Below are positions 1 to 13,700 of a stretch of 64,000 nt of DNA, one piece after another (the first letter of the stretch is position 1; every line of letters starts with the position of its first letter). Below the pieces are notes generated by a model that was not told where the DNA came from, made no database searches, and worked only from the letters and a program-made list of their open reading frames with translations. Made by a program: the position numbers and the translations under genes. This DNA is from Serilophus lunatus (lineage: Eukaryota > Chordata > Aves > Passeriformes > Eurylaimidae), in contig VXBA01006151.1 of NCBI GenBank assembly GCA_013399895.1, positions 248,001 through 312,000 of the forward strand. Direction: 5' to 3'.

Positions 1-2411
1 TTTTTCTTTGTTAGTGAACTACAGTATCTGTGCTCATAGCACAAGAATCCAGCCAACAGATCTTAGACATACCATATATTTCTAGGGTTTAGCAACCCAT
101 AAAAGTTGAGAGTAGCCTCTGATTTATCTCAGCACATGGCTCCAGCTGTTCTCAGGAACATATTTTTTTCATCAAGGGAGGTGTTCCCTAATTTAAGTCT
201 TTATTCGAATATCCTTGCCCACGGACGTATTTACAGAACTATTTGTAAAATATTATCCACTTCGTAAAAGCATTTTGAGTGCTTTGTTAATGGAGTGTGG
301 TGTGACTTTGCCGTAATCATTGTTTCTTCCCAAAGGATACTAGCAGGACTGTAAGTAATTGCTGGATCAAACAATACACAAGCTGATTTGGCCTAAGCAA
401 GTTATTAGAGTTTCATAAATGCTCAGATACATTATTCTACTATGCTGACCTGAAGAGACCACTGAGAGGACAAGTGACCCATAGAGCGAAAGAGAAATAT
501 TTACTTTCCTGAATGATCTGGGATTTTACTTGCTTACTGTCTGTGGTGTTTCTTCTTTCAGGTGTGAATGCAGTGGATGCCTGGTCCATATGTCCCAAAA
601 CATATTGATAAGGGAATGATGACAAGTGATGAGGTTATACAAATACCTGACATTTATCTTGGCTTGGTTTTAAATAGTGAGGTCAACGTTTACTCATCTG
701 CAACAATCTAGCATGGCTGTTTTATGGTCCCTTCCTCTCCCAACAACTTTCCTGTTTGCCTCTGAAGCCTAAATCCTGGTACGACACAGAGATGAAAAAT
801 CTTCAGCTGGTCTCCACTGGAAAAAAGTCTATTGGTCTTCACAGGCCTCCATAAATCATTAGATGACCTTCTTTCTTCCAGAAAGGAAATCGAAAGAGGA
901 TTGTGACAGATACATATTTTTGATTGGTAAATAATAGTTGAATGTATTGGAAAGACAAGGCAGAGATATTTCAGAGGGATTTTTTTTTTCAGGTGGAAAG
1001 TACTGGCTTTCATTAAAATAATTGTAAAATATTTTGAAGTATTCTCTTCTTACCTTTTTACTACAGCTTTTATTTTACACTGTTATTTTACAGAAATGCA
1101 AAATGAAGTCTAATTTAATAAGCCCAAAGGAAACAATTTGACTTCAGTGTTTGAACATTTCCTTTCATGAAAATAAAATCAGTGAAAGTCACTTTTATTT
1201 TTGATTCAGAATGTAAAAAAATTTTGAAGCCCTGCAGCTTTCCTAAGGATGGGATTTCTGACTGCCTTTACTTTTGGTCCAACTGTGAGACAGACAGCAA
1301 CGCTGATTGTCCCACAGAAATGAGACCAAAAGGATTCAGCACACAACATGGCCTTGGTCTCTGCTCTGTACCACAGCACCCAAATGTCACAAAAGCTCCA
1401 TTTGGCAGCATCCCTGGAAAGCTTCCATTTAACCCGCACTAGTTGATTTTTCTTTTCTAATTTATTGAAGTTTGGTTTTTTTAAATCTTTCTCAGGGTTT
1501 TTTTTATCACAGACTTGGCTTGCATTTTCTTTTGTCTCTCTTAAATTGTCCAGTGAGTGTAATGCTCTCTGTAGGTGGTCCATAGAGAATGAGGAGGAAT
1601 GATTTGCCCTTGCCCAGAGGTGGATAAACTGCCTAAAATTTCTCCATGGGAGACATATTCAAATCTCTGCAGGAAGGTGGAAACATGAATGATATATGAC
1701 TAAACTATTTCATGGTGTATGACTTTTATCAGCATGTAAATTAAAGACAGCAAGCGGCTCTTTCAGACATTCACGGTAAAAGTGTTCATTTGGTCACATT
1801 GTCAAAAAATAAGCAATGTAAAAGACATGGGAACGTGGTAGAGAGAGGCAGAGACAGGGATGTGACCAGTGTATGAACTGAGTTATCTGAAGATGCACTG
1901 GGACTGTGTTGCAGATTACTTTTTGACCTAGGGAAAGTAATTTGCACATGTTTTCAAAGCAGCCATTAACTTCAGGAGACAAAATGGACACAGTGTGAGA
2001 AGGATTATTCTCATTGGAGATGTCCATATGTGGGGTGATCACGAACACCCTACTTACAGACAGGAGAAAGCAACAGTTTGGCTTAAAACCTCTTGGACTG
2101 TTTTGGTTATCCACATCAGGACAAAATACACCTCTCAGAAATGCCTGTATCTTAACCCCAGCCGACAAAGGGAGCAAACATGGCTAACTCATGCCCAAAT
2201 ATCAACTGTGTTGAGGTCTGAATTTAGGTGAGAGGGCTTTGCCCTGTGGCATCTGTTGCAAACCCCCTAAACTTAGGTGACACCTGTATAATAGGTATTT
2301 TGGAAGTTTGTGATCAAGTACATGGATCTTGCAAAAAATTTAAATCTGACAGCCTGGCATTTTTTTCCTGAGGGAAAATATCCTCTCAGGATCATGCCAA
2401 TTCACCTACAA

Positions 2412-2645
2412 GATCACAGAATCACAGAATTAACAAGACTGGAAAAGACCTTCAAGATCATCAAGTCCAACCTATGACCTAACACCATCTCATCAACTAG
2501 ACTATGGCACTAAGTGCCACATCCAGTCTTTTTTTAAACATTTCCAGGGATGCTGTCTCCACCACCTCCCCAAGCAGCCCATTCCAATGGCAAATCACTC
2601 TTTCTGTCAAGAATTTTTTCCTAAAAATTTCCTAAAAAATTCTTG
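2412..2645 (-). mobile_element. CR1 LINE 3' fragment
   Basis: It starts at its low-coordinate end with tandem ATCACAGA/ATCACAGAAT octamers, the inverted CR1 tail, followed by diagnostic CR1 text (CTTCAAGATCATCAAGTCCA and later CAGCCCATTCCAATGG). It is a 5'-truncated, diverged copy on the minus strand. Confidence 0.85.
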
Positions 2646-3870
2646 AGTGTCAGGGCTAAATTAAAAAACCAAAGTGATAAAGAAGTTATTAGAAAATGAC
2701 AGATACTGCTAAGGGCATGACTCATTTCACTGTTCCTTTCAGTACGTAATTGCTAAAGCAAAAATTGCCTTGTTTTTGGAATTATGGCAAGGGACAGGCA
2801 AGACCAGCATCTAGTGCATCTTACTAATGGAGGTGTTCAGTTTGGCAGTTTCAGTGCCTCCTCAGTTGCTATTTCTTGTTTATGCATAGCCATAAAACTG
2901 TTGCAGATCTTAAATAAGGAACAAGAATCCCTAAAAATTGCAAGGTGACAGAACAGAGAAACAGAGAATAGAGAAAACCCAGACAATGCTCTCTGCCCAA
3001 CCCACCTATTTTTCTTGTGAATTACTAGAGAAGTATAAAAATCTTTAAAATATTACACAGACACTTATTAGCTTTCAAATAGCAATCCAGTGTCCTAATG
3101 TGCTTTTCAGGCCAAAATCAACCCTCTTGTAAATAATTGGAATACTCATGAAGTCAGGCAATTCATGGAGTCAGGCTTATGCCTAAATTTGTCTTCGTAT
3201 GTTATATGGGGAAACTCATATGGGTTTTTTCCCTTGGAGTGAAAATACAATTTTCAACCAGGATGTGATACATCCCTTCTGTGACAGAAGCTCAGCCACA
3301 CCAAATTGAGCTTTGTGCAGTACTCAAAAGAAAAAGAACAAAGACCTGCTAAAGCCCTAACACAAGCTGGGATGAACATGATGTGTACCTGATTTCTGGT
3401 TTGAATTCAGCAGGCTTCACTGTTCTAAAAGAACAAATGGATCTTGTTTCCCCAAGCATATGGCAGCAACACATGCAATTTACCTCCCATATGGGGTCTC
3501 TTTCAGGCAACCATCCAACTATAAAATGTCACAAGAAGTTGCTTTAGATCCCCGTTATTTAGTGCAGCCACTTAGCATTCCCCTTTGTTGCTCTGTTCAT
3601 AGTTCCAGGAGAGGTGCTTTTATTATAATTTTTATTTGTGCTACATTACTATTTGCAAGCTTGAGAGCACTGCAACGCCTCTGCCATCATACTGTGAAAA
3701 ACGTAGGATTCCTTCAGATGCCCATGGACAAATTTAGCCACAGATGAAACGAGCTGGTGTGACACATAATGAGAAAGAATGGGACAGGAAAAACAGCTCT
3801 GTTTGGTTATTACATAGCATATTTTATAATTTGGTCTCAAAGCACTCAGCAAACAAGGTAAGCGAAATTA

Positions 3871-4005
3871 CTCCTGTTTCAAAGATGGGGCAACAGAGGC
3901 ACAGGCAGGTGACTTTTCAGAGCATGCCAAAGCAGTGACAGAGCTGGCATCAAAACTTCAGTCACAGTCCAGCTCTTTACGCACTTACACTGCCTCCTCC
4001 TCACA
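3871..4005 (+). repeat. MIR-like ancient SINE relic
   Basis: The stretch AAGATGGGGCAACAGAGGCA, then CAGGTGACTTTTCAG, GCAGTGACAGAGCTGGCATC and a terminal ACACTGCCTCCTCC follows the order of a MIR element (ATGAGGAAACTGAGGCACAG, AGGTNANGTGACTTGCC, GGCAGAGCTGGGATTC, CTGCCTC). It is diverged, as expected of an amniote-age relic. The identification is from memory of the consensus. Confidence 0.6.
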
Positions 4006-7000
4006 CACTTCAGTCCCATTTAAATAGATCACGTAATATCTATGAATAGTTCAGTCACATACATGTAAGTGTGGGGGCAAAGAACCACACAGAATAGTCC
4101 TTTTTATTTCCTTGGCTTCCTGCACAATCATGCTTAATTGGCACCGTTGTGTAGGCAGCACAATGAAAATGCCTGCAAAATGCAGATTTTAAAGACTAGT
4201 ATCAGAAGGGCCTCCCTCACGATGAGGACAGCATGTGTACACTCAGTGGGAAACTGGATATCCAGGCAAAGGAGGCTAGCATTTCTGGCACAGCAGAGGA
4301 TGCAAATCAACAAGGCATTAAAGCAAATAAACAGATAGAAGTCTGGAAAAGGAAAAGAGAATATTTGTGTTTGAAGTATGTATAAAGAAAGACAGCAGCA
4401 GAGAGGGATAAAACAGGAAAGGAAATTGCTTTATCAGTGCACATGCATTAGATTTAATACTTTTGATACTAGGAAAGCCAAGAGGAGGAAGGAATCGTAA
4501 ATTTCCATCACAGTGGACCTTTACGAACACCATGCTAAGCACAGCAATTAACTCAGGCTTTGGGAATCTACCTTCCAGTGGACCTGAAAGACAAGGAGAG
4601 GGTTAAATGAGAGAGCGCTGAGATCAAGGAGAATGGTGCTGAGTAAGGGAAGGGAAATAAAATGCAAACGATGCTGATGTTTTAACCTAATAACATGACT
4701 TCCAGGTTAATTGAACTATCTTATGGGCATATAAGTGTGTATAGTTGGAATGCAGAAAAGATGACCAATGTATGTGAAAGTTTCTTTTCAAAGGAAGCAA
4801 GAAGAAAACCAGAGGAAACCATTGACAAGAAGCATTAAAAGAATAAACAGACAAGAAAGAAGAGGTCTTGAGAAAGGTGGAACTGACAAAGTAAAGAAAG
4901 AAAGGATTTCAGCAAGGGGGTAAAACTGATGTCGCCAAAGCCACTGAGGAGGTTTAGGACCTAAAAAAGATATAGAATACTATTTGGGAAAGAAAAGATG
5001 GCACATAGCATGTGTGCCATCCATCAAAACAAGCACCCGACCATTATTTGTCCCATTTCACTTACCCTAGTGCAGGAGCATATGAGAAAACTTTAGTTGT
5101 GTGGCAAAAAGCTTGTCTTGAAGGCTCTTACCTCTTTTCACAAACCAACCTTACATCATATTCTTCGACCATCCTGACAAGTGACACTATTGTTAATAGT
5201 GCTGATTTGACATGGCAGTGCCACGAAACCCAGATTATCAGAGCCATGAAAACCCAAGTGTTTCATGGCACATCATGGAGCTAATCTCACTAGTCAGTAA
5301 TCTGCCTGCAGTATTGTTCTCTTAGCAAGAATTTGCAAAATCTGGAGAAGTTAGGCTGGACAAGAAAATGCTCAATGCAACCCTCTGAATTTCCTACAGT
5401 CATTATTCTGATGTTTTCCTTTTACCTTTTCTAGTTTTCCTGGTCCTTTTAAGTTTGCATACTGCAAGTTTTTGATGTATGTTTTTTAACAAATTTTCTT
5501 CAGTTTACTCAGGCAACAGCTTCTCCACTGCCAAACGCCCACGCCCAGCCTGCTGTCTTTCCATTTCAGTGAACCAGGTCAAGCCCCAGTCAAAGCCTCA
5601 TTCCTGGGAGGCTCACACTGGGCTATAAAACTGATAATGACACAAGGACTGCAAGTCTAGTGCTCAAACACAGCAATTGCTCAACAGTCCATGAGAGACA
5701 TAATCATAGTATAGACACAGCAGCCAGCACAGGGAGACTAGAGAGTCCAGAAAGACAAATATATTGTTCTCCAAAGAAGACCTCTAGTTGACTTTTCTCT
5801 GCTTTCATCTGGACTGGAATTAACCTTACAAATTCAGGTAATTATTCTGTGTCCTGAGTCTTGTGCAAGTGGCTTCAGAGAGCTGTCTCCCTGCTGTCTC
5901 CAGCAACAGCAGTCCACAAGGACATTTCAGACATTAATTGAAAGGGAAATGTTTGCCAAAGGTCAGATCAAGTGGAAGAAAAGCCCCTTTCATTGTGGCT
6001 GGAGGGAGGGGAGAGCAAATAAGTATCTCAAGGGAGGCATAGAAAGCCTTTGTGATTAATTTTGTAAAAGCAGGTAGGAGTTGGTGAATTTTCCCCTTCT
6101 TATTTACTTCTGCCCAGCCTTTACCAACTTGACACATTTCTAGCCAGGACATAGATCATCTCAGCACAGTTATCAAGACTGTCCTTGTTTTTCTACAGTT
6201 ATACACACACATAATAGATCACAGTGTTTATGACTTCATGTGGATTAGTGCACAGAAATATTTACATAAACGTTTGGAGGGCTCATGTCACTTGCTGATG
6301 GCCAACAACCAGTTTAATGCAAAATTTCATTCAGAGACCAGAAGAGCTTTTTTTAGATTTGACCTGAGATCACAATGTTATTGTAAATGCAGACATGGAA
6401 GTTTAAGAAAAAAAGTATGGGAAATTACAAAAGACATGTTGAAGGCCTCCTGGTGGTTCAGGGAAGATGCAGGAAATACATCATAAATTATTTTAGCAAG
6501 GTTTCCTGCCAAACTGGAAATCTACCTCTTTGCTGTACAGACATTTCTCTACAGACCCAGATATCTCTGGCACTGCTCTTTCTGTTCCAGAATGTTTCAT
6601 CTCAGACAAATGTAGGATCATTTTTCTCTTATTTTTGTGGTTACAGACAATGTATGACATAAATGGACCACTACATTTTATTCATTATTTAAGAGTAGGG
6701 GATTTGTTTTCTTTAAAAAATTTCACATTTCAAGCCTTTGATCCACACTGTGTTACACTCCTGGGTCCTGAGAAGCGGAGAGATGCATTAAGGATTCTGG
6801 GACTAAGAGCTGGGACTGGACAGAGAGCAGTCAGTCCATTTCACAGATGAATTTGATAATTCTGGCAGCGCAAACAGTCTCTGAAAAAGGGAAGGAAGGT
6901 CCTGGGTACAGGACAGTTCCCTGACTAGTACCTCAGTGCTGAACACTGGAGGTGGCTCCAGGGTGTTCAGACCAAGAGCCCAGGTTAGCAGACAGCCATA

Positions 7001-7117
7001 GACTCAGATGCTTGGGAAGAAGGATCCCCAAAGTTTGTAGGCACTTGTGTCTCTGTCCCCTTGCCAGGTAAACATTTGGGTTAAAGGACACATATTCTCT
7101 TCAGTAGCCTCCTAGGG

Positions 7118-7146
7118 AAATAAATAAATAAATAAATAATAAAAAA
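7118..7146 (+). repeat. (AAAT)n microsatellite
   Basis: About six AAAT units run into an A-rich end (AAATAATAAAAAA). A simple repeat without other features. Confidence 0.9.
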
Positions 7147-9082
7147 GAAGTAAAGCATTTCCTAAAGAAAAATTGAGCCATACTATGAAAAACTGACTTG
7201 GCAAAGTGTTTTGACACTGTCAGAACTGCAGCTGAAGAAACTGCTACCAGTTTTTACAGAGGTTTTGCTGTAAAGCATGTCCTCCTGCTTAAAGCATGTG
7301 CCCAAGCATGTTCTATGTTTGCTTCTGCGGACACTATAATACCAGTTTTCCATCTTCATTGTGATGTTAGGCAACCAGGCATTTCTGTGAACAATGGGTC
7401 CCCATCAACTGGCTCAAAAAGAGGACTGCTTCATGGAAAAGCACTCTCTACCTCTTTTGGATGCAGTCCAGACATTTAGGATGTAGAGGTTAATCCACTT
7501 AAGCCATGTAAGGCAAATACTCTATAGATTACCTTTTTTAGCTGCCTAGCCAACAACCTATAAGGACCTTTTTTTTTCATGTAATAGCCTTTGATACCTG
7601 TTTGTCACAGGCAGCTGAGCTTGCTTTCGGACTGAGTGCTTAAGGTCCATGCAATTTCTGTCAATTTATTTCTCCTAAAAGTCAGGCCCCATGTCTATGA
7701 ATTAACCTGACAATTTAGCAGGGTTTTTATTGTCACTTGACTATTGTTACTTGCAACATACAATGTTCAGAATAAACGTGCTTGTGATCTTTCTTCTGTC
7801 TACCTCAGTGAAGAGGGAAGAGTAAGAAAAATCACTGTGGTCCTGAGCATGAGCAGTGAGCATTGGGAAACAGGTTTATCCCATTGCAGAATGGGGCAAG
7901 TCCTGTAAGTTACAGATAAAGCAACTGCCCTGCCTAATTACGATGATCTCACAGGACCACCTTTGTGGAAGAGATGCTTCCATAGTCATCCACATTCAAA
8001 CAGTGGAGTTCTGTGTAGCTGCAGCGACAAGAACAAGGAACTGGTGACTTTCTCATGAAGTCAGAGCTTAGACCTTCAAAATGGCAATAACTGACTGCCC
8101 CTGCAATTCAAAATCCATTCTGCCTCTAGAAACCTCTAATAGAGATTGGACTTACTGCCCTCTCAGAACATCAGAAAAGCTTTTCCTTGTCAGAACCAGT
8201 TATTCCTGCTATATGGATACTTAAAAGCAACATGTGCATAGTCACTACAATAGAGCCTTTCAGAGGAATTTATTTAACATGCCTTCCTGGGCCCTTAATT
8301 GCAGTCCTGTGAATCCTAGTTGCTACCCTGAGCAAATCAACAGTATTGTTGGGAGAATAACTATAATCTCCTGGTTTCCTTTTCCCACGAAGACAACTAG
8401 TAAAATATATAGTTCTGCTGTACTACAACTTCTATAGGTGTTTTTGATTGCATTTTCCTCCCTAGCGCTACAATGAGAATTAAACTCCTCTCTCTGGTGC
8501 AGTTTTCAGATGTTCTCCTGCTGTGAAGATGCTCTGAAATGCCCAGTGATTCACAGCTCTGATATTTCATGTCTAATGGAATTATTTCTGGATGGAATTG
8601 TTACCTTTCCTGAGAGAGAGACATTCATAAAGCTGGTAGGAGACAAATTATATACATCTACCCTTGTATCCTCCACAGCACTTCTCAAAATCAAATTACT
8701 TTGTTACACTTTTAAAAATTTCTCCCATTGCAAGAATGTACGAGAAATTTAAAGAAAAACATGGGGCATTATAATTACACAAAACACAGGAAATTTAGGG
8801 TTACAAATGGACTTAAGAAACACCCAGCTGTGTCACAGCATAGAGGATTAGAAGAGAGGGATCTGAAAGCTCTCTCTTCTTCCTGTGTAGACCATACTAT
8901 CAGTAGCTCTCCATTATAGGATTATATGCCTATAAGGCATATGTATAAATCACCACATGAGGTGTGTTCTGTAATAGTGGGATTGGGAGTATGGCATTTT
9001 ATTTCTTGAGGTCAGTCTGAGTTTAAATTGTTTTAGACCTCCCAATGGTTCCTGCCTCTGTTCCTTTCATAGGTGGCTGTGC

Positions 9083-9139
9083 CCCTTTGCAGGTGGCAGT
9101 GCCCCAGAAGAGCCTGCAGGGCTGCCCTGCTGCAAAGGG
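9083..9139. other. 57-nt imperfect inverted repeat (hairpin)
   Basis: CCCTTTGCAG at 9083-9092 is the exact inverse complement of CTGCAAAGGG at 9130-9139. Just inside, GGCAG (9095-9099) can pair with CTGCC after a small internal loop. The size is like a small RNA precursor, but there is no evidence of expression or conservation. Confidence 0.35.
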
Positions 9140-10524
9140 AACTGCCCTGGAAAGGTGCCTGTGTCATTCACCCTCTAGTGCCCTGTCCTCAGAAATCCCC
9201 CCAAATTGCTCTGGGAAATCTGAGAAATCTGAGCTGTGGAGTAGGTCTTGTAAGCCCTGCTGGTGACTCATGAGGGGATTCTGTGGTGCTGGGAGACATT
9301 TTTTTTCAATTAGATAAATTCCCAAAGTAAGCAAATAGCCTTCAAGAGATATCAATTACAAAATATTTTAGTCTGCCTGGGACAAGTGCAGTGCACCATC
9401 TGTGGGGCACCATGCATGGCATGTCTGCAGAACGGGTGCAAACCTGCCCTCACTGAGGCTGCAGTGGGGCAGGAGCTCAGATCCACAGCACCAGGAAGGG
9501 AGGCCTGGGGCAGTGTGGTCCCCCACCAGTGCAAGAGTTTGCAGAATGGATATCAGCCCATCAGTGGGACAGCGTGAGCTGCTCTTGAGACGAGCAGTTT
9601 GCAGAAAGCAGCGAGGGCATTGCTGTGACTGAAGCCTACCCATGGGAAGTACATGCCCCAGGCATGCAGGAGAGCCTCTCAGGCGATCGGAGCATGACAG
9701 GTGCTCTTTCAGGGTGGACGATTGAGGAAAGCACTCTTGCACCTGCATTTCTAACCTGTGTCTTTTACAGCTCCATGGGGACACCTAAGCCAAGACCTTT
9801 GTGCAGCTCTGCCTATACTTGGCTTCAACAGTGTGCTTCTTCTGTGTGCACACTTCGATGTTTCTCATTACAGATGCTCAAAGTTTTCTTTCTCTGTTAT
9901 GCAACAAAGAGCAACAGCCAGCCATGAGCACTGTCTCTGGTGCAGAATACAGGCAGCAGTGGCTGGCAATTTGTGAAGCACAACCCTTTAGCACAGCAAC
10001 ACCCAGGCCATGCTCAGCTGGGCACAGCACAGGGGTCAGGATAGGAAAAGCTGTGGCTTCCATTTCATAACACAAACAGAATCAGGTTTCTGCCAGATGG
10101 TTTTCTGTGCTCAGTGGGTCATTCCAAAACAGGTGTTTTACTATCACTGTGTTGGCATTACAGTGATCAGCCTGGTCTTTACCTTCAGGAACAGGTGCAG
10201 AGGGGGTATGGATTGCATGGGCCATACCTGGGGGTGTGGTGGAGTTCGCACCTCCCCGGGCTGGAACAGCAAACTGGCTGCACACCCCACCCTGCTTCCC
10301 ACTGCCATGTGAGCAGCAAGGGAGCCATGGAGTGCTCCTCCTCCATGAGTCCAAATTGGCCAGGAGTGGGACCTGGCATGTCCCATGGAGAAGATTAATC
10401 TCATTTCAGATAGTGAGTGGGCGTATCAGATGAGGCTGCTGGAGAGGACAAAAGTCAGTCAGGTGCAACACTCGATCTTGCTGACTATGAGATGGAGAGG
10501 GACCTGTGAAGTCCCATAACTTCA

Positions 10525-10710
10525 GGGAGGCACTAGCACAGTTTTCCAGAGAGCTTGCTGATGCCCCACGCCTGAAAGAGTTCAAGGTCCGTTGGATGCA
10601 GCCTTGAGCAACCTGGTCTAGTGGAAGGTGTCCCTGCACATGGCAGGGTGGTTGAAACTAGATGATCTTTAAATTGCTTTCCTTCCCAAGCCATTCTATG
10701 ATTTTATGTT
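10525..10710 (+). mobile_element. CR1 LINE 3' end
   Basis: It reads TTGAGCAACCTGGTCTAGTG, GAAGGTGTCCCTGCACATGG and GAAACTAGATGATCTTTAAA, and ends CCATTCTATGATTTTATG, the classical CR1 3' terminus. It is severely 5'-truncated. Confidence 0.9.
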
Positions 10711-13700
10711 TATGACTAGTGTAGATTTCTCCCTCCAATTAATATTATTTCGTTCTTAAATAACAAAACATGACCTGCAACTGCCCTGTCAGCTCTTCAG
10801 TACTCTTCTCTAGCTAGCACTGCTATTCCTCACAGCTGGAATTAAGTTTTGGCCCAGCTAAGTGAAGTTTGATCAGCAAAGTTTGCAAAGTTTGGTGCTG
10901 TTCCCTCTTTCTAGATATATTATACTTGTGTTGGAGCCTACTTTGCATGGGTGCCAATCCCCTGAAAACAAGTCCATTAGAGAACAGCAGCATTCATTAA
11001 TCCTTTAACATATAATGCAGACCACAAGGAGCTTTCCAAGGGATTTGGCAGGGGTAAGCAATGCTTTGATTGTGAAAGATGTCTGAATGAAGTCACCTCA
11101 GATTTCTTGCTCCCAGAGAAAAATCCTCTACAAGCATACACATGGAAGGGATCATCATCATTTACAGAGGCCACAAAGGTTCGGGATTTCTTCAAAAAGT
11201 TGGTAACAAGATTGTGTAAGAATTAAATAACCTTGAAAATAGCTGTATCTTATTAGTCACGAGAGAAAATGCTGGGCTGAATTAAATGTTTATTGTGGCT
11301 TATGAAGTGTCTCTGTACACATAACCTTGGGCAAGACCCAGAAATTCTGGGCTCTGCATTTGAAATGCAGCTGGCTAAATAGCTATGGCAAAATAATTAA
11401 AGAAGAACTGTTTATTTGCTCAATACACTAACCAAGTGATTAGCTGAGAAATGGGAGAACCAAAAGAAAGAAGAAACCTTTCCCTTTTTGTGAAGTCTAT
11501 TTTTCAAACTTTCCACCAGCATTACACATTCCTGGAAAACAAAACTAAGCTCAACATACCTCAACTCAATCATGAAAGCTTTCCTCAGACTGAATGATCA
11601 GCATAATACTTTGCTCAGACCTTCATGAAGTTCTTACTCTGTCTCTCACAAAATTTGAAAGGCAGCGAGATAATTATGCCTAACTTACAGGCCTGTCTTA
11701 TGACAGGTAAAAATTAATTCAAGAGTTCTGGAGGACTTCAAACAACCAGACCTTGGTGCCTATTTTCTCTTCAGTTATTTCCACATTTCCCTTGCACAGG
11801 TGACTGCTTCTGCTACTAGACAATAAGTAAATCTGCTGTACACTGTGTCATTCCTGATGTAAACTGGTTCAAATGAAATACTTAATTCTGTTTGAGAATA
11901 CTTACTTTTCTTTGTCCCGCCCCGATTGTCCAGGCTCCCCACCCAGACTTTGCTAAGTTACTGTTCCTCATATTCTTAGACACTAATTACTTGCAAATTC
12001 ACTCCACAGACCTCTTACCTGCTATAATTACTGTGCTCTTAGCTTTGTAGTATACAGGAAAAAATCTTGCTCTTCATCCTTGAGGAAATTATAGCAAGCA
12101 TTTTGCCCCTCTTCCTCTACTGAATCTCCAGTTAATGTTACATCGCTTTTGGAAGATCATGTACAGGTAATCAAAGAATCCCCCCACTGCTGGCAACAAG
12201 CTGCAGAACAAGTGTGTGTATTACTAACAAGAAATACTGCATTTCTCACTCTAGGTGTAGATCAGGAGTAATCCTCTAAGGGCCATGAATTTAGTGAAGG
12301 ATTTTTTAGTGTGCCAAAGCACCAGACTTAGGGTCATTTGAGGTGCCATAGGATGTCATTGTTGGCCACCAGTTTCTGTCCTCAGTGTCTCACCAGTCCT
12401 TTGTCACATCTGCCAGGTCTGTGCAGATGTCTCCAAGACTCTCAGCTCTCTAAAATGACATTAGAGTACCTCTGGGTCCCTGCTCGTCCAACGGCCTTAG
12501 CTGGGATCAGACCCTGGCCATATCAAAGCCAGGTTTAGTACTAGGTTTGAATCTGAATCTGGGCTTTGGGCACCAAAGTCAGCATGAATATACCCCCTTG
12601 GGATGCAGCACAACCACAGTGTGTGAGGTCTGCAGAGAGGAGAAACAGGGCACAGGGGTCAGTCTGCCCTTTGTGCCTCTGAGCAGAGGATGGATTAGGC
12701 TGGCAGCTGTCACCACTAGTGCAAGGTCCTGGGGAGGGACCAGAGCACAGCACTGCAGATGTGTGAGGTATCAGACCAAGAGGTTATTAAATGAGTCATA
12801 TGAGTCAAACTTGATAGACCCAAACTGACCCAGGGCTGTTCTCTAAATCAAGCAGAAGAGGGGCTTTTGTGGAAGGAAGGTCTATGCTATCACAAGCCAG
12901 GCAGGAGCATCTCTGTAAACACATGGAGAAAACAACACCTTATCCTTCAAGGACACTCAGCAATGAAAATAGTATTTCTTCTGATTAAAGCATAATAAAT
13001 GTAATGAAAGACATTGTAATCTATTAGTGACTGCTACCTGCTATGCATTTGTTTTAAGCCTTTTGTATGCTTATAACTGCTTTTGCCTCCTAGAAAATCT
13101 CTCTACACTGTTGGTGTTTCCTTTACCACATTTGTAGTCATCACTTGTAAATTCAGGTAATGAATTTGTGAGGGGTATGAATGGCATAATAATGCTGTCT
13201 TGCATGCTACCACAACTACTACCCAGTGATCCCAGGATGCTTAACCTGTGCAACTGGATTAAGCCTTGCAGTGCTGTTCTGCTTTCTGTTGAGGCAGTGA
13301 AAGTCCCTACAGGCACAACAGAAGTCCTTCAGAGCATGGTATTTCTGAGTCCATGGGCCAGAAATGTACAAGTCTATTTGCTACCAACCCAATGCCCCTA
13401 AGGAAGTGTCAGATCTGCTCTGCATGCACTGTGCAGACAGTCTACACATGCTCCGCAAATCCATCCTGCCAGGATGTGTTTGGCTCCCAGCACACATCAC
13501 ACAAACTAGTTATTGCACATGTAAAAGGGTGTAATATGTTCAGTGCTTCCACACAATGGTCCAGCTCTCAGGATATGTGCATGAAGTCCACCCAGTACTT
13601 CTAAAGAGCATCAGAACAGCTGATGGCGTGAGCAGTTTGTGTAAGACAGAGCAGGAACTATCATCCTTTGCTGTATATGTTCACAGAGGAATAGACCCAT

